In this document: positions 18,185 to 27,633 of the stretch, in pieces
Layout of the letters: every line of letters starts with the position of its first letter
Numbering within the stretch: position 1 is the stretch's first letter
NCBI GenBank assembly: GCA_900318345.1
Contig: ONKD01000013.1
Span: 47,420-111,419, forward strand
DNA: 64,000 nucleotides
Direction of reading: 5' to 3'
Source: an uncultured Prevotellaceae bacterium
GTDB taxonomy: Bacteria; Bacteroidota; Bacteroidia; Bacteroidales; Muribaculaceae
Position numbers and translations under genes: made by a program
The notes under the pieces: model-generated
The model's input: the letters and a program-made list of their open reading frames with translations, nothing else
What the model was told of the DNA's origin: nothing
Database searches by the model: none

Positions 18185-19183
18185 ATGGCAAAAGAACGAA
18201 TATTTGGCTATGATGCCTTAAAGGCAATAAGTGCCTTCTTGGTTGTTCTTTATCATGTGTTTTTGATAGATTTTGGATATAAGGAGGGTGAGTTTTTTTA
18301 TCCCACAATCCCCTTAGTCCTGTGGCTGTTTATTGCATGTAGTGTGCCATTGTTTTTCATGGTGAACGGAGCATTAACGGTACACCGCACTTATAGCTTC
18401 AAAACATATATGATCAAAACAGCTCGTCTGTTGTTTATTGGTGTCTTTTGGGGACTGGTTTTGAGGCTGTTTTTTGTGGTGCGGTATCATGATTTTTCAT
18501 ATTTCTCTTCAGTTAGTATAACACGCTACTGGTTTTTCTTCACATTGGCGTTGTTATATTTCCTTCAATTCTTTTTGAATAAAGCACCCAGTTGGTGCAG
18601 AACGCTGATTATAATCGCACTTCTGATATTCCCATTTTTGAACAATTTTGTATGGGATGTGATTATTTTTGTAAATCCATCTGTCTCCATGCCTTCATGG
18701 GGACATAGTGGATTCTATACCATTTATAGTTTAGTATATCTCTATGCTGGAGACTATTTTGCGCACCGCAGGTATGGAAAGTGGTGCAGCATTATCTGTT
18801 TAGTGATGGGACTTGCGCTCCTGGTTTTTGAAGCGGTAGCAGTAACCAATCATACACACAAGCAGTTTGATGTGGGTAGTTATTGTCTGCCAACTATAGG
18901 GGCGCTCTTGTTATCAGTAGCAATGTTCTTGATAGTAAAGGAATGGAGGCCAAAATCAAATACGATAAGAAAATGGTTCACCTTCTTTGGTAACAACTCT
19001 ATGGGAATTTACATCATTCACATTTTGCTATTAGTGGTGGTGCGAGGCATGTTCCCTGAACTGAAAACGATGACGTTTCATCCCATTATTGTGTTACTGA
19101 TCGCCCTGACTTATACATTTGTTTCAGCTTTTATTTCTGAATTGATAAGAAAATCTCCTCTCGCATTCTTAATGAAAATTTGA
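18185..19183 (+). CDS. Acyltransferase family 3 membrane protein
   Basis: A 332-residue membrane protein with the acyltransferase 3 N-terminal signature (GYDALKAISAFLVVLYHVF, candidate catalytic histidine in LYHVF) and about ten hydrophobic segments. It differs clearly from the copy at 15834 and so is not a recent duplicate. The likely role is O-acetylation (or other acylation) of one sugar of the repeat unit at the inner membrane. It sits between the polymerase and a GT2 gene and is strongly AT-rich, like its neighbours. Confidence 0.85.
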   Translation: MAKERIFGYDALKAISAFLVVLYHVFLIDFGYKEGEFFYPTIPLVLWLFIACSVPLFFMVNGALTVHRTYSFKTYMIKTARLLFIGVFWGLVLRLFFVVRYHDFSYFSSVSITRYWFFFTLALLYFLQFFLNKAPSWCRTLIIIALLIFPFLNNFVWDVIIFVNPSVSMPSWGHSGFYTIYSLVYLYAGDYFAHRRYGKWCSIICLVMGLALLVFEAVAVTNHTHKQFDVGSYCLPTIGALLLSVAMFLIVKEWRPKSNTIRKWFTFFGNNSMGIYIIHILLLVVVRGMFPELKTMTFHPIIVLLIALTYTFVSAFISELIRKSPLAFLMKI

Positions 19184-19248
19184 TATTAGCGTAAGGAACT
19201 CTTATCGAATTAATTGCACTAATCAGTTCTATATCTATCTTATCCTCT

Positions 19249-20295
19249 ATGAATGGAAACTCCTTAGTATCAGTAGTGATTCCAGTCTACAATGTCGAGA
19301 ACTATCTTAGGCAATGTATGGATAGTGTAGTGAAACAAACCTATCCCAACCTTGAGATTGTTTGTGTCAACGATGGGTCGCCCGATCGGTCAATTGACAT
19401 TTTAAGGGAATACGAGCAAAAGGATAAGCGGATTAAGATTGTCGAAATCGAGAATCAAGGTCTGTCTGGGGCCAGGAATGTGGGAACCTCACATTGCACA
19501 GGAGATTACCTGCTATATTTGGATAGTGATGATTGGATTGATTTAGAGACAGTCGAAGTCGCGTTAAGAACTGCAATTGAGAATGATGTGGATATTGTCT
19601 TATGGAATTATGCAAAGGAGTATTTGCAATCATCTCAGCCAGTCAAGGTTTTTGATAATGAAACTGTGTTTATAAATGATGATTTTAAGAGGTTATACCA
19701 GCGACTGGTTGGCCTAACTGGAGACCAACTTAGGCATCCTGAGCAATGTGACTCAATTTCCACGGCGTGGGGTAAACTTTACAGAATGTCCATCATCAAG
19801 GAGCACAATATCCAATATATCGATACCAAGATTATTGGTACTGAAGATCTATTGTTTAACGCTGAGGTTTTCAAATATTGTAACTCGGCTGTGGCGCTTC
19901 CCAATACATTCAACCATTATAGGAAATCAAACGCGTCTTCCTTAACAAGGAACTTTAAGCCTGAGTTTTTTAAGCAATCATGTGAACTCCAGCGGCGCTT
20001 GAGAGCCGTTTGTGATGAGGTTGACTATTTGCATCAATCTCTTTCTAACAGGACTGCTCTCAGCTTGATTGGCTTAGGCTTGAGGGTGGTGACATCTAAG
20101 ATCTCTTTTCTACAACAGTTGAAGAGACTTAAAGAAATCATCACTACACCATCCTATAATGCGGCATTTAAGAGCCTTGATACCCAGTATATGCCTATTC
20201 ATTGGAAAGTGTTTTTCTTTTGTGCTAAGAATAGGCTGATACTAAGCGTTTGGGGACTTTTGAAGATAATGATTAGAATAATCAGGCATCACTGA
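19249..20295 (+). CDS. Family 2 glycosyltransferase
   Basis: A 348-residue GT2 enzyme: VSVVIPVYNVENYL at the N-terminus, VNDGSPDRS at residues 40-48, and the metal-binding LDSDD at 91-95. The C-terminal third is variable, with a basic, hydrophobic tail that may touch the membrane. It is expected to add one sugar to the undecaprenyl-linked unit. It follows the second acyltransferase by 65 bases and precedes a DUF1919 gene. Donor and acceptor are unknown. Confidence 0.88.
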   Translation: MNGNSLVSVVIPVYNVENYLRQCMDSVVKQTYPNLEIVCVNDGSPDRSIDILREYEQKDKRIKIVEIENQGLSGARNVGTSHCTGDYLLYLDSDDWIDLETVEVALRTAIENDVDIVLWNYAKEYLQSSQPVKVFDNETVFINDDFKRLYQRLVGLTGDQLRHPEQCDSISTAWGKLYRMSIIKEHNIQYIDTKIIGTEDLLFNAEVFKYCNSAVALPNTFNHYRKSNASSLTRNFKPEFFKQSCELQRRLRAVCDEVDYLHQSLSNRTALSLIGLGLRVVTSKISFLQQLKRLKEIITTPSYNAAFKSLDTQYMPIHWKVFFFCAKNRLILSVWGLLKIMIRIIRHH

Positions 20296-20353
20296 TTTTT
20301 CCAGATAAGTTTGATACTTATTATTGATAATACTATTCTAACTATTAAGGAAA

Positions 20354-21022
20354 ATGATGTTCAATTTATCACGGATTAAACATTACGAACAGGTTTTCTA
20401 TAATAAGTATTACCCCCCAACGGTAATCAACCGTGTTAAATCCCGAAAACTCAACAAGAATAAGGATTTCTCCCTGTTGTGCGCCAATTGCATGGGTGGC
20501 ATCATCTGCCATCAGTTGGACACTCCTTTCCTTTCGCCGACGGTAAATCTTATGATTCTACAGCCTGACTTTTACCATCTGGTCTTGAATCTTAACGAGT
20601 ACCTTGACTCCGAATTTGTGGAGATCCCTCCTCAAGAATGTCCGCGTGGAGATCTTGATGGGGTAGTGGTTAACTTCACCCATTATAACACTTTCAATGA
20701 GGGAGTAAGTGCCTGGAAACGTCGCTGCAAAAGGATTAATTTTGACAACTTATGGATTATCGCGACCGATAGGGACGGCGTAACTGAGGAAGACATCGCT
20801 TCATTGCAACATGTGCCGTGTAAGGGTTTATTGGTTTTCACAGCCAAGAAATATGATTATCCTTATTGTTTCCAGTTGAAACAATTTGAGAGTCAGGGGC
20901 AGATTGGTGATATACTTCAACAAACGATATACGGTAAGCGATACTTTGAACTTTATTTCGATTATGTGAAATGGCTGAATTCTGATGATAAGGTCGTTGA
21001 GCATTTCAGACTCAGAGATTGA
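20354..21022 (+). CDS. DUF1919 exopolysaccharide-associated protein
   Basis: A 222-residue protein matching the pattern of DUF1919 proteins: an early FSLLCANCMGGIICHQLDTPFLSPTVN-like region (about residues 36-62), then VNLMILQPDFY, and a distal WIIATDRDG segment. DUF1919 members occur in capsule and exopolysaccharide clusters. Their biochemical function is not established, though a glycosyl- or phospho-transferase role has been suspected. It is flanked by a GT2 gene and two paralogous GT4 genes. The ATG at 20354 is followed immediately by a second ATG at 20357, either of which could be used. Confidence 0.75.
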   Translation: MMFNLSRIKHYEQVFYNKYYPPTVINRVKSRKLNKNKDFSLLCANCMGGIICHQLDTPFLSPTVNLMILQPDFYHLVLNLNEYLDSEFVEIPPQECPRGDLDGVVVNFTHYNTFNEGVSAWKRRCKRINFDNLWIIATDRDGVTEEDIASLQHVPCKGLLVFTAKKYDYPYCFQLKQFESQGQIGDILQQTIYGKRYFELYFDYVKWLNSDDKVVEHFRLRD

Positions 21023-21104
21023 GTTAGAGCTATTTAATATCATATATCTTTCGGAAAACAATAGCTGCTTTTATTGGATTTGAATGAAGTAAACATAATA
21101 TAAT

Positions 21105-22250
21105 ATGAAGATAGCATATTGTGTAAATAGTATCCGTTATTTGGGTGGCATACAGCGGGTCACCGTAGTCAAGGCAAATGCGTTGGCCGAGATCCCTGGT
21201 AATGAGGTTTTTATTTTAGCTACTGACAACAAGGCTGGACCTGTTATACACGAATTGTCTCCGAAAGTGCATCTCATCGACTTGGATATCAATTATTTCT
21301 ATAAGAATGAGGAGCGTTCGAAGTTGACTAATCTCATAGTCGGTCTAACTAAGGGGATACCTCACAAGAGGGCACTCAAGCGCACATTGAAACAAATCAA
21401 TCCGGATATAGTTATTTCAGTGGGTATGTCTGAGAAATACATGCTTACTTCAATGAAAGATTGCACATGGAAGATTATTCGTGAATTCCATTGTGAAAAA
21501 AATTATCGATTAAAATATGCTAATTCTTTATTGAACAAAGTTATAGGCCGTTTCTCTGATTTTTATGAGTTTAATTTTGTTGACAAGAAGTTTGACAGAA
21601 TTGTCGTCTTAACTGAGGAGGATAAAGAAAGCAATTGGCAGGGATGGAAAAACGTCTCGGTGATGCCAAATCCTGTCGCTTTTAAATGTGATGAGCCTTC
21701 AACTTTAAATGAGAAGGTAGTCATCTCAATGGGACGCTTGCATCATGTCAAGAATTTCACTTCGTTAATTGATGCTTTCCGAATTGTTGCCAAAAAGCAT
21801 CCAGATTGGTCATTGAAGATATATGGTGATGGAAGCCTTAGAGGAGCATTACAGAACCAAATTAATGAAAGTGGCCTGCAAAATAATGTGTTCTTGATGG
21901 GCTTTTCTAATGATATGGAGCATGCATTGAGGCAATCATCCATTTTTGCCTTTTCGTCTTTGGTTGAAGGCTTTGCGCTGGTTATTGTCGAGGCGATGGA
22001 GTGTGGCCTTCCTGTCGTTTCCTATCAGTGCCCGTGTGGTCCCAAGGACATTATTACAGATGGCAAGGATGGATTCCTCGTGCCGGTAAACAATGAGCAA
22101 ATGCTGGCCGACAAGATATGTGACCTCATCGAGGATGAGAACCTTCGTCGCCAAATGGCTGCTGCCGCAAGAGAAAAAGCCTTGAGATATAGGGACTCAA
22201 GTATTGCCGAGCAATGGATGAAGTTATTCGAAGAGATAGTCAATAAGTAA
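21105..22250 (+). CDS. Family 4 glycosyltransferase (tandem copy 1)
   Basis: A 381-residue GT-B enzyme. The N-terminal half starts MKIAYCVNSIRYLGGIQRV with the glycine loop. The C-terminal half has VVISMGRLHHVKNFTSLI, YGDGSLRGAL and the E-x7-E signature EGFALVIVEAMECGLPVV. It is a clear paralogue of the next gene: most of the two proteins align without gaps and long stretches are identical, such as NPDIVISVGMSEKYMLTSM. Both probably transfer related sugars in neighbouring steps. The gene follows DUF1919 by 82 bases. Confidence 0.9.
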   Translation: MKIAYCVNSIRYLGGIQRVTVVKANALAEIPGNEVFILATDNKAGPVIHELSPKVHLIDLDINYFYKNEERSKLTNLIVGLTKGIPHKRALKRTLKQINPDIVISVGMSEKYMLTSMKDCTWKIIREFHCEKNYRLKYANSLLNKVIGRFSDFYEFNFVDKKFDRIVVLTEEDKESNWQGWKNVSVMPNPVAFKCDEPSTLNEKVVISMGRLHHVKNFTSLIDAFRIVAKKHPDWSLKIYGDGSLRGALQNQINESGLQNNVFLMGFSNDMEHALRQSSIFAFSSLVEGFALVIVEAMECGLPVVSYQCPCGPKDIITDGKDGFLVPVNNEQMLADKICDLIEDENLRRQMAAAAREKALRYRDSSIAEQWMKLFEEIVNK

Positions 22251-22286
22251 TTAGATCTGTTTCCCATATCAACCGTAAGCATTCAG

Positions 22287-23459
22287 ATGAAGATAGTATA
22301 TTGTGTGAATAGCATTCGATATATTGGCGGCATCCAACGAGTGACCGTCGTCAAGGCGAATGCTCTAGCCGATATACCGGGCAATGAGGTCTATATTGTG
22401 GCGACTGATAACAAAGCAGGTCCTGAGACCCATAAGTTGTCCCCAAAAGTACGTCTCGTGGACTTGGACATCAATTACTATGATGGAGACCAGGAACGAT
22501 CTTTTCTTGCAGGAAATATTGTTTATTATGCCAAGAATGCCAAGCATAAAAAGGCGCTTAGGCGCGTTTTGAGTCAAATCAATCCTGATATAGTGATTTC
22601 AGTGGGCATGTCCGAGAAATATATGCTCACTTCAATGAGAAATCGCACATGGAAGATCATCCGCGAATTTCATTGTGAGAAGAATTACCGCTCTAAATAT
22701 GCTACTTCTCGATTAGGCAAAATTCAGGGTCTAGTCTCTGATTTCTATGAGTTTAATTTCATTGACAAGAAGTTTGACAAGATAGTCGTTCTGACTCATG
22801 AAGACAAAGAGACCAATTGGCAGGGGTGGGATAATGTTGCGGTAATGCCAAACCCAGTTGCTTTCAAGTGTGATGAGCCATCATCTTTAAATGAGAAGGT
22901 GGTCATATCCATGGGTCGCTTGCATCATGTCAAGAATTTCTCTTCCCTCATTAGAGCGTTCGGTCAGGTCGCTAAAAAGCACCCTGATTGGATCTTGAGG
23001 ATATATGGTGATGGCGAACTTAAACAAGCTCTGCATGACCAAATCAACCAAGCTGGTCTCCAAGACAATGTTTTCCTGATGGGATTCTCTAACGATATGG
23101 CTTTAGCTTTGAGGCAGTCTTCCATCTTTGCTTTCTCATCCCTGGTTGAAGGGTTTGCGCTGGTTATCGTCGAAGCGATGGAGTGTGGTCTTCCTGTTGT
23201 TTCCTATCAATGCCCCTGTGGCCCCAAGGATATCATTAGCGATGGCAAAGACGGTTTCCTCGTTCCAGTGAATGATGAGTACTTGTTGGCAGAACGTATT
23301 TGCTCGCTTATCGAGGATGAGAACCTTCGCCGCCAAATAAGTGTTGCCGCACGAATAAAGGCAAAAAATTTTCAAACTGGACAAATCGCAAAACGATGGA
23401 TGGAGTTGTTTGAAGAAACGATAAAAAGCCACTTTTTAAAGATAACTGATAAAATATGA
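22287..23459 (+). CDS. Family 4 glycosyltransferase (tandem copy 2)
   Basis: A 390-residue GT-B enzyme, paralogous to the preceding gene. It has the same opening (MKIVYCVNSIRYIGGIQRV), the same central ISVGMSEKYMLTSM, and EGFALVIVEAMECGLPVV as E-x7-E signature. Differences are concentrated around residues 70-95 and at the C-terminus, where this copy ends in KSHFLKITDKI. The stop codon overlaps the next start by 4 bases (ATGA), so the following GT2 is probably translationally coupled. The tandem duplication followed by divergence suggests two related transfer steps. Confidence 0.9.
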   Translation: MKIVYCVNSIRYIGGIQRVTVVKANALADIPGNEVYIVATDNKAGPETHKLSPKVRLVDLDINYYDGDQERSFLAGNIVYYAKNAKHKKALRRVLSQINPDIVISVGMSEKYMLTSMRNRTWKIIREFHCEKNYRSKYATSRLGKIQGLVSDFYEFNFIDKKFDKIVVLTHEDKETNWQGWDNVAVMPNPVAFKCDEPSSLNEKVVISMGRLHHVKNFSSLIRAFGQVAKKHPDWILRIYGDGELKQALHDQINQAGLQDNVFLMGFSNDMALALRQSSIFAFSSLVEGFALVIVEAMECGLPVVSYQCPCGPKDIISDGKDGFLVPVNDEYLLAERICSLIEDENLRRQISVAARIKAKNFQTGQIAKRWMELFEETIKSHFLKITDKI

Positions 23460-24448
23460 AAAAGGAAATCCTCATAAGCTTTATAGTCCCAATGTATAAT
23501 GCTGAGAAATATATAGGTAAGTGCCTAGATTCTATTGTTGCTCAGAATCTAGATGCCGAGAGTTATGAGATAGTAGTTGTCGATGACGGAAGTACTGATA
23601 ACGGAAAAGAAATAGTAGAGAAATTTGGAAAAGCTTGTTATGTGAGACAAGAGAATTCTGGTGTTTCTACAGCCCGAAATAAAGGTATTGAACTTGCAAG
23701 TGGTAGATATTTGTGTTTCGTTGATTCTGATGATGAAATGGTTCCAAACTCAATTAAACCAATTATCGATAATGCAATTAAGTATGACTTAGATGCTTTG
23801 ACATTTGAATACATTATGTGTGATGAAAATAAAATAACGAATGACCATCCGAAAATAACTGATGAGATTGAAGATATATTAACAGGTGTTGAGTATCTGG
23901 AAAAATATAATTTTCCTCAATCGGTTTGGTGGTTCATTGTAAAGAGACAATCTGTTAAAGATTTAAGGTTCGTAGAAGGCAGATATGTTGAGGACGCGAT
24001 GTTTACTATTGAGATGCTTATGCATGTGGAGCGAGTCGCTCACATCAAGAATCAATGTTACTATTATTTTATTCGTCCTCATAGTATTATAACCAATAAG
24101 GATAGATCACACTTAAATAGAATGATAGAAGATTACTATTATGCTTATCATTATATACAAAATCTGATTGCAATAAATGCAGAGTCTCTCCCAACAGGTG
24201 CTATCTCTCGTTGTAATCACAGGAGCGAATCCTTTATTTATTTTTTACTCATCAGATTGCTCGGCTATCCTGATATTAGTTCAGTAAAATCTTGGATATG
24301 TAAATTGAAGGGAGAGGGTTTGTATCCAATGAGACAACCGTATGAAGGATTGAAATATTTATTCACATCATTTGTGGTAAACCATTATTGTCTATTGCTT
24401 ATTTGTAATAGATTACTTAGGCTTAATCAATTATTGAAAAGAAAATGA
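23456..24448 (+). CDS. Family 2 glycosyltransferase
   Basis: A 330-residue GT2 enzyme: ISFIVPMYNAEKYI, VVDDGSTDNG at about residues 41-50, FVDSDD at 88-93, and a C-terminal region rich in aromatic residues. The gene overlaps the preceding GT4 by 4 bases. It is much AT-richer than the genes before it and marks the left edge of the AT-rich part of the locus (23456 to about 31670). It adds one sugar in the cytoplasmic assembly of the repeat unit; specificity is unknown. Confidence 0.88.
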   Translation: MKKEILISFIVPMYNAEKYIGKCLDSIVAQNLDAESYEIVVVDDGSTDNGKEIVEKFGKACYVRQENSGVSTARNKGIELASGRYLCFVDSDDEMVPNSIKPIIDNAIKYDLDALTFEYIMCDENKITNDHPKITDEIEDILTGVEYLEKYNFPQSVWWFIVKRQSVKDLRFVEGRYVEDAMFTIEMLMHVERVAHIKNQCYYYFIRPHSIITNKDRSHLNRMIEDYYYAYHYIQNLIAINAESLPTGAISRCNHRSESFIYFLLIRLLGYPDISSVKSWICKLKGEGLYPMRQPYEGLKYLFTSFVVNHYCLLLICNRLLRLNQLLKRK

Positions 24449-24489
24449 ACTATTGAGGCATTCTTTATTGCAAGTTGTATTGTTGTGAT

Positions 24490-25278
24490 ATGGCAAGAAT
24501 TACTGTATTAATGGGTATTTTTAACTGCGCTTCAACGCTTCTTGAAGCATTGGATTCACTCTATGCCCAAACATATCAGGACTTTAAAATAATATTGTGT
24601 GAGGATGGTTCTAGTGATGATACTTATTCAGTCGCTGAACAATACGCCAAATTGCACGATAATATCATCCTGTTGCGCAATGAGCACAACATGGGATTGA
24701 ATTATACCCTTAACCGTTGTCTTGATCAAGCCGACACTGAATATATCGCTCGCATGGACGGCGATGACATCTCATTACCTCACCGTTTTGAGACAGAAAT
24801 CAATTTTCTAGACTCCCATCCCGAGTATGCCGTTGTGAGTGGGCCAATGATATACTTTGATGCCGATGGCGACTTCCGTACTGGAACTGGCAAAGGTGAG
24901 GTCAAGAAGGAAGACTTCATCATGGGCTCACCAGTCTGTCACGCCCCCTGCATGGCCCGCACCGAAGCCTTCAAAGCCGTGGGCGGCTACTCAGTTGGAG
25001 ATAGGTTTTTAAGAGCTGAGGATTATCATTTGTGGTTCAAACTATTTGCGGCCGGCTATAAGCTTTATATGCTTAATGATGTGGTATATAAAATGCGTGA
25101 TGATAGAAATGCTCTTAGCCGTAGAACTTTTAAATGCCGTAAGAACATAGCACACGTAATGAATATAGGGTTTAAAATGATTGGCTTACCTTGGTACACC
25201 CAGATCTTTGCCTTGAAACCTATATTGATGTACTTTGTGCCTGCTTTTATATATAAATGGTTTCATAATCGGGGTTAA
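24490..25278 (+). CDS. Family 2 glycosyltransferase, short
   Basis: A 262-residue GT2 enzyme beginning ARITVLMGIFNCASTLLEAL, with CEDGSSDDT at about residues 37-45 and the metal-binding RMDGDD at 88-93. It lacks an extended C-terminal region, which is normal for this short subtype. I prefer the ATG at 24490; a TTG at 24475 is also in frame. Base composition is mosaic: about 24660-24995 is GC-rich while both ends are AT-rich, suggesting gene conversion or a recombination patch. Role: one sugar transfer in repeat-unit assembly. Confidence 0.87.
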   Translation: MARITVLMGIFNCASTLLEALDSLYAQTYQDFKIILCEDGSSDDTYSVAEQYAKLHDNIILLRNEHNMGLNYTLNRCLDQADTEYIARMDGDDISLPHRFETEINFLDSHPEYAVVSGPMIYFDADGDFRTGTGKGEVKKEDFIMGSPVCHAPCMARTEAFKAVGGYSVGDRFLRAEDYHLWFKLFAAGYKLYMLNDVVYKMRDDRNALSRRTFKCRKNIAHVMNIGFKMIGLPWYTQIFALKPILMYFVPAFIYKWFHNRG

Positions 25279-25384
25279 CTTAAATCAAACAAACATGTTT
25301 ACTGATATTTGGCGTATTATATGTTAGGTGATATTTCAAATATCTCTTTACTGATAATGTCATACAGTTAGTAAGAATTAGTTT

Positions 25385-26521
25385 ATGAAAAAAAAAATTT
25401 GTTTCGTAACATCAGTACCTCAAACTGCAGTTTCATTTTTAACGAATCACATTAGGGGACTATTAAATGAGTATGATGTTTATCTAGCAACAAATATCAA
25501 TTCTATTGGCGATATCTCACAAATCCAGGTGATGGGTTTATTCCATTTTGACGTCCAGCGTGACATTCATTTTGTGAAGGATATCAAATCTGTAGAGCAG
25601 TTATATAGTTACTTTATGAGAATGAAGTTCGATGCAGTACATTCTGTTACTCCTAAGGCTGGTTTAATAACTGCAATTGCTGCTAAGCTGGCTGGCATTA
25701 AACATCGTACTCATATTTTTACAGGGCAAGTGTGGGCTACTCGTCATGGCATCATGAGGTCGTTATTGAAAACCATTGATAAAGTTATAGCTCATTTAGA
25801 CAATCACATTTTAGTTGATGGAGAGTCACAACGCCAGTTTCTTATAAAAAATGGTGTTGTGAGCAATGAGAAGTCTCGAGTATTAGGAGCGGGCTCAATC
25901 AGTGGTGTTAATACTGAGGCTTATAACCCTTCTCCTGAAACCAGAGAACAGATGCGCAATGAACTTAGTCTTAGTCCTGACAAGGTAGTGTTTGCTTTTT
26001 CTGGTCGTGCTAATAGAGATAAAGGAATTTATGAGTTATATGAGGCGTTCAATAATATCGCGCCTAATCATCCTGAAGCCTTTTTGCTCTTATTCGGTTG
26101 GGATGAAGGTAATTGTATCCAAGAAATATCCAAATATCCCAATATCGTTGATGGCGTGAATTTTCATTTTTATGGTTTCACTCCAACTCCTGGCATCCAA
26201 CTTCAAGCGAGCGACGTGTTCTTGATGCCTTCTTATAGGGAAGGTTTTGGCTCTAGTGTAATCGAGGCGTCTTGTTTAGGTCTTCCTGTCATTTGTAGCG
26301 ATGCTTATGGCATTATGGATGCTATGGAGGAAGGTGTCACAGGACTGCGTTGTAAGGTTGCTGATACCCGGTCTCTCCAAGCGGCAATGGAAACATTGCT
26401 TAATAACAAAGAATTGCGTGAACAGTTAGGTGCCAATGGTCGCAAAATGGTTTTCGAAAAATTCAAGGGAGATGTGATTACAGCTGAATGGGTGAAGTTT
26501 TATAAAAACATACTTCAATGA
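25385..26521 (+). CDS. Family 4 glycosyltransferase
   Basis: A 378-residue GT-B enzyme. The N-terminus (KKKICFVTSVPQTAVSFLTNHIRGL) and the segment DAVHSVTPKAGLITAIAAKLAGI are typical of the WbpL-neighbouring GT4 enzymes such as CapM/WcaL types. The second half has FAFSGRANRDKGIYEL and the E-x7-E signature REGFGSSVIEASCLGLPVI. Enzymes of this subtype often add the second sugar, directly after the phosphoglycosyl transferase, and the gene lies just upstream of an SDR and two such transferases. That step assignment is inference. The ATG at 25385 follows an intergenic gap of 106 bases. Confidence 0.88.
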   Translation: MKKKICFVTSVPQTAVSFLTNHIRGLLNEYDVYLATNINSIGDISQIQVMGLFHFDVQRDIHFVKDIKSVEQLYSYFMRMKFDAVHSVTPKAGLITAIAAKLAGIKHRTHIFTGQVWATRHGIMRSLLKTIDKVIAHLDNHILVDGESQRQFLIKNGVVSNEKSRVLGAGSISGVNTEAYNPSPETREQMRNELSLSPDKVVFAFSGRANRDKGIYELYEAFNNIAPNHPEAFLLLFGWDEGNCIQEISKYPNIVDGVNFHFYGFTPTPGIQLQASDVFLMPSYREGFGSSVIEASCLGLPVICSDAYGIMDAMEEGVTGLRCKVADTRSLQAAMETLLNNKELREQLGANGRKMVFEKFKGDVITAEWVKFYKNILQ

Positions 26522-26600
26522 TGGGGTATTATTATAATAAAACACGTTCTCTGAAGGCTTTTTCTTGCTTACCCTTATAGCGCAATAGATTCTTTTTGAT

Positions 26601-27578
26601 ATGGAGATTTTAGTAACTGGTGGAACCGGTAAAATAGGAAGAAGACTCATACCTGTTCTTATTGAAAATGGACACAGGATTAGTGTTCTCGTTAGGAATA
26701 AGGAGAAGGCATGCGACCTTCTTCCTGCTGAATGCAGGGTTATTACTGGAGATATAACAAATTCCAGTTCAATACAAGGCTGTTGTGATGGAATCGATAT
26801 AGTTTATCATTTAGTTAGCATCTCTGGCAACGAGAGACCTTCAGAGAGGGAGTTTGCACGATATCGAAAAGTGAATGTCGAGGGCCTTAGAAATGTTATT
26901 AATGAGGCAAAAGGAAAGGTAAAACGCTTTATTTATGTCAGCTCTATTGCCGCAATGGGGATAGTTAAAGAGATGCCAATTTCTCCTGAAAGTGTATGTA
27001 GGCCCTATAATCCATATCAGGTTTCAAAATATGAGGCAGAACAATTGATTTTACAGGAAGTAAAGGACAATCAATTCCCAGCCATTATTCTAAGACCATC
27101 CCAAGTGTATGGTGTTGGAGGAGAGTACTCCTATCAAAATATCATGAAAATGGTAAAAATGGGATTTCTTCCTAAAATGCGCGAGGCTCTTGTTAGCCAT
27201 TGTTACATTGATGATTTGATTTCAACGCTTTCTTGTGTGGTGGATAAAGGAAAATGTGGAAGTATATATATTTGTACGACTGAAAAATCTATTGGGTTTT
27301 ATGAGAGTGTACGACTCATTTCCACATTAATGGACCGAAAAGTTATCTTAGTGCCAGTATCTCGTTGGATTATATATTCGATGGCTTTCTTTATTGAAAA
27401 AATATGTGCCTTACTGGGACGAAAACCTTTCGTTACAAGAAGTAACATCATTGCAATGACGACAGATAGGATTTATGATCTTTCAAAAAACAAGGAAGAT
27501 TTAGGTTTTACAAGCAGCGTTACAATGGAGGAGGGTATCCGGAGGTGTGTGTTAAGTAATTTGGATAAGGGGATTTGA
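26601..27578 (+). CDS. NAD-dependent epimerase/dehydratase, WbpV/WbpK-like
   Basis: A 325-residue extended SDR: GGTGKIG at residues 7-13, catalytic YQVSK at 139-143 with serines at 114-115, and a hydrophobic C-terminal segment near 265-285. Reductases of this kind placed next to a phosphoglycosyl transferase (WbpV, WbpK, WreQ) reduce UDP-4-keto-6-deoxy-GlcNAc to UDP-QuiNAc or UDP-FucNAc, giving the first sugar of the repeat unit. That activity is inferred from position. The 4,6-dehydratase that would make the substrate is not in this window and would have to be encoded elsewhere. Confidence 0.78.
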   Translation: MEILVTGGTGKIGRRLIPVLIENGHRISVLVRNKEKACDLLPAECRVITGDITNSSSIQGCCDGIDIVYHLVSISGNERPSEREFARYRKVNVEGLRNVINEAKGKVKRFIYVSSIAAMGIVKEMPISPESVCRPYNPYQVSKYEAEQLILQEVKDNQFPAIILRPSQVYGVGGEYSYQNIMKMVKMGFLPKMREALVSHCYIDDLISTLSCVVDKGKCGSIYICTTEKSIGFYESVRLISTLMDRKVILVPVSRWIIYSMAFFIEKICALLGRKPFVTRSNIIAMTTDRIYDLSKNKEDLGFTSSVTMEEGIRRCVLSNLDKGI

Positions 27579-27633
27579 TGATCATACTATCATAATATCG
27601 TATTCATCAAATAGTAGCTTCAGTAAAAGCTTA

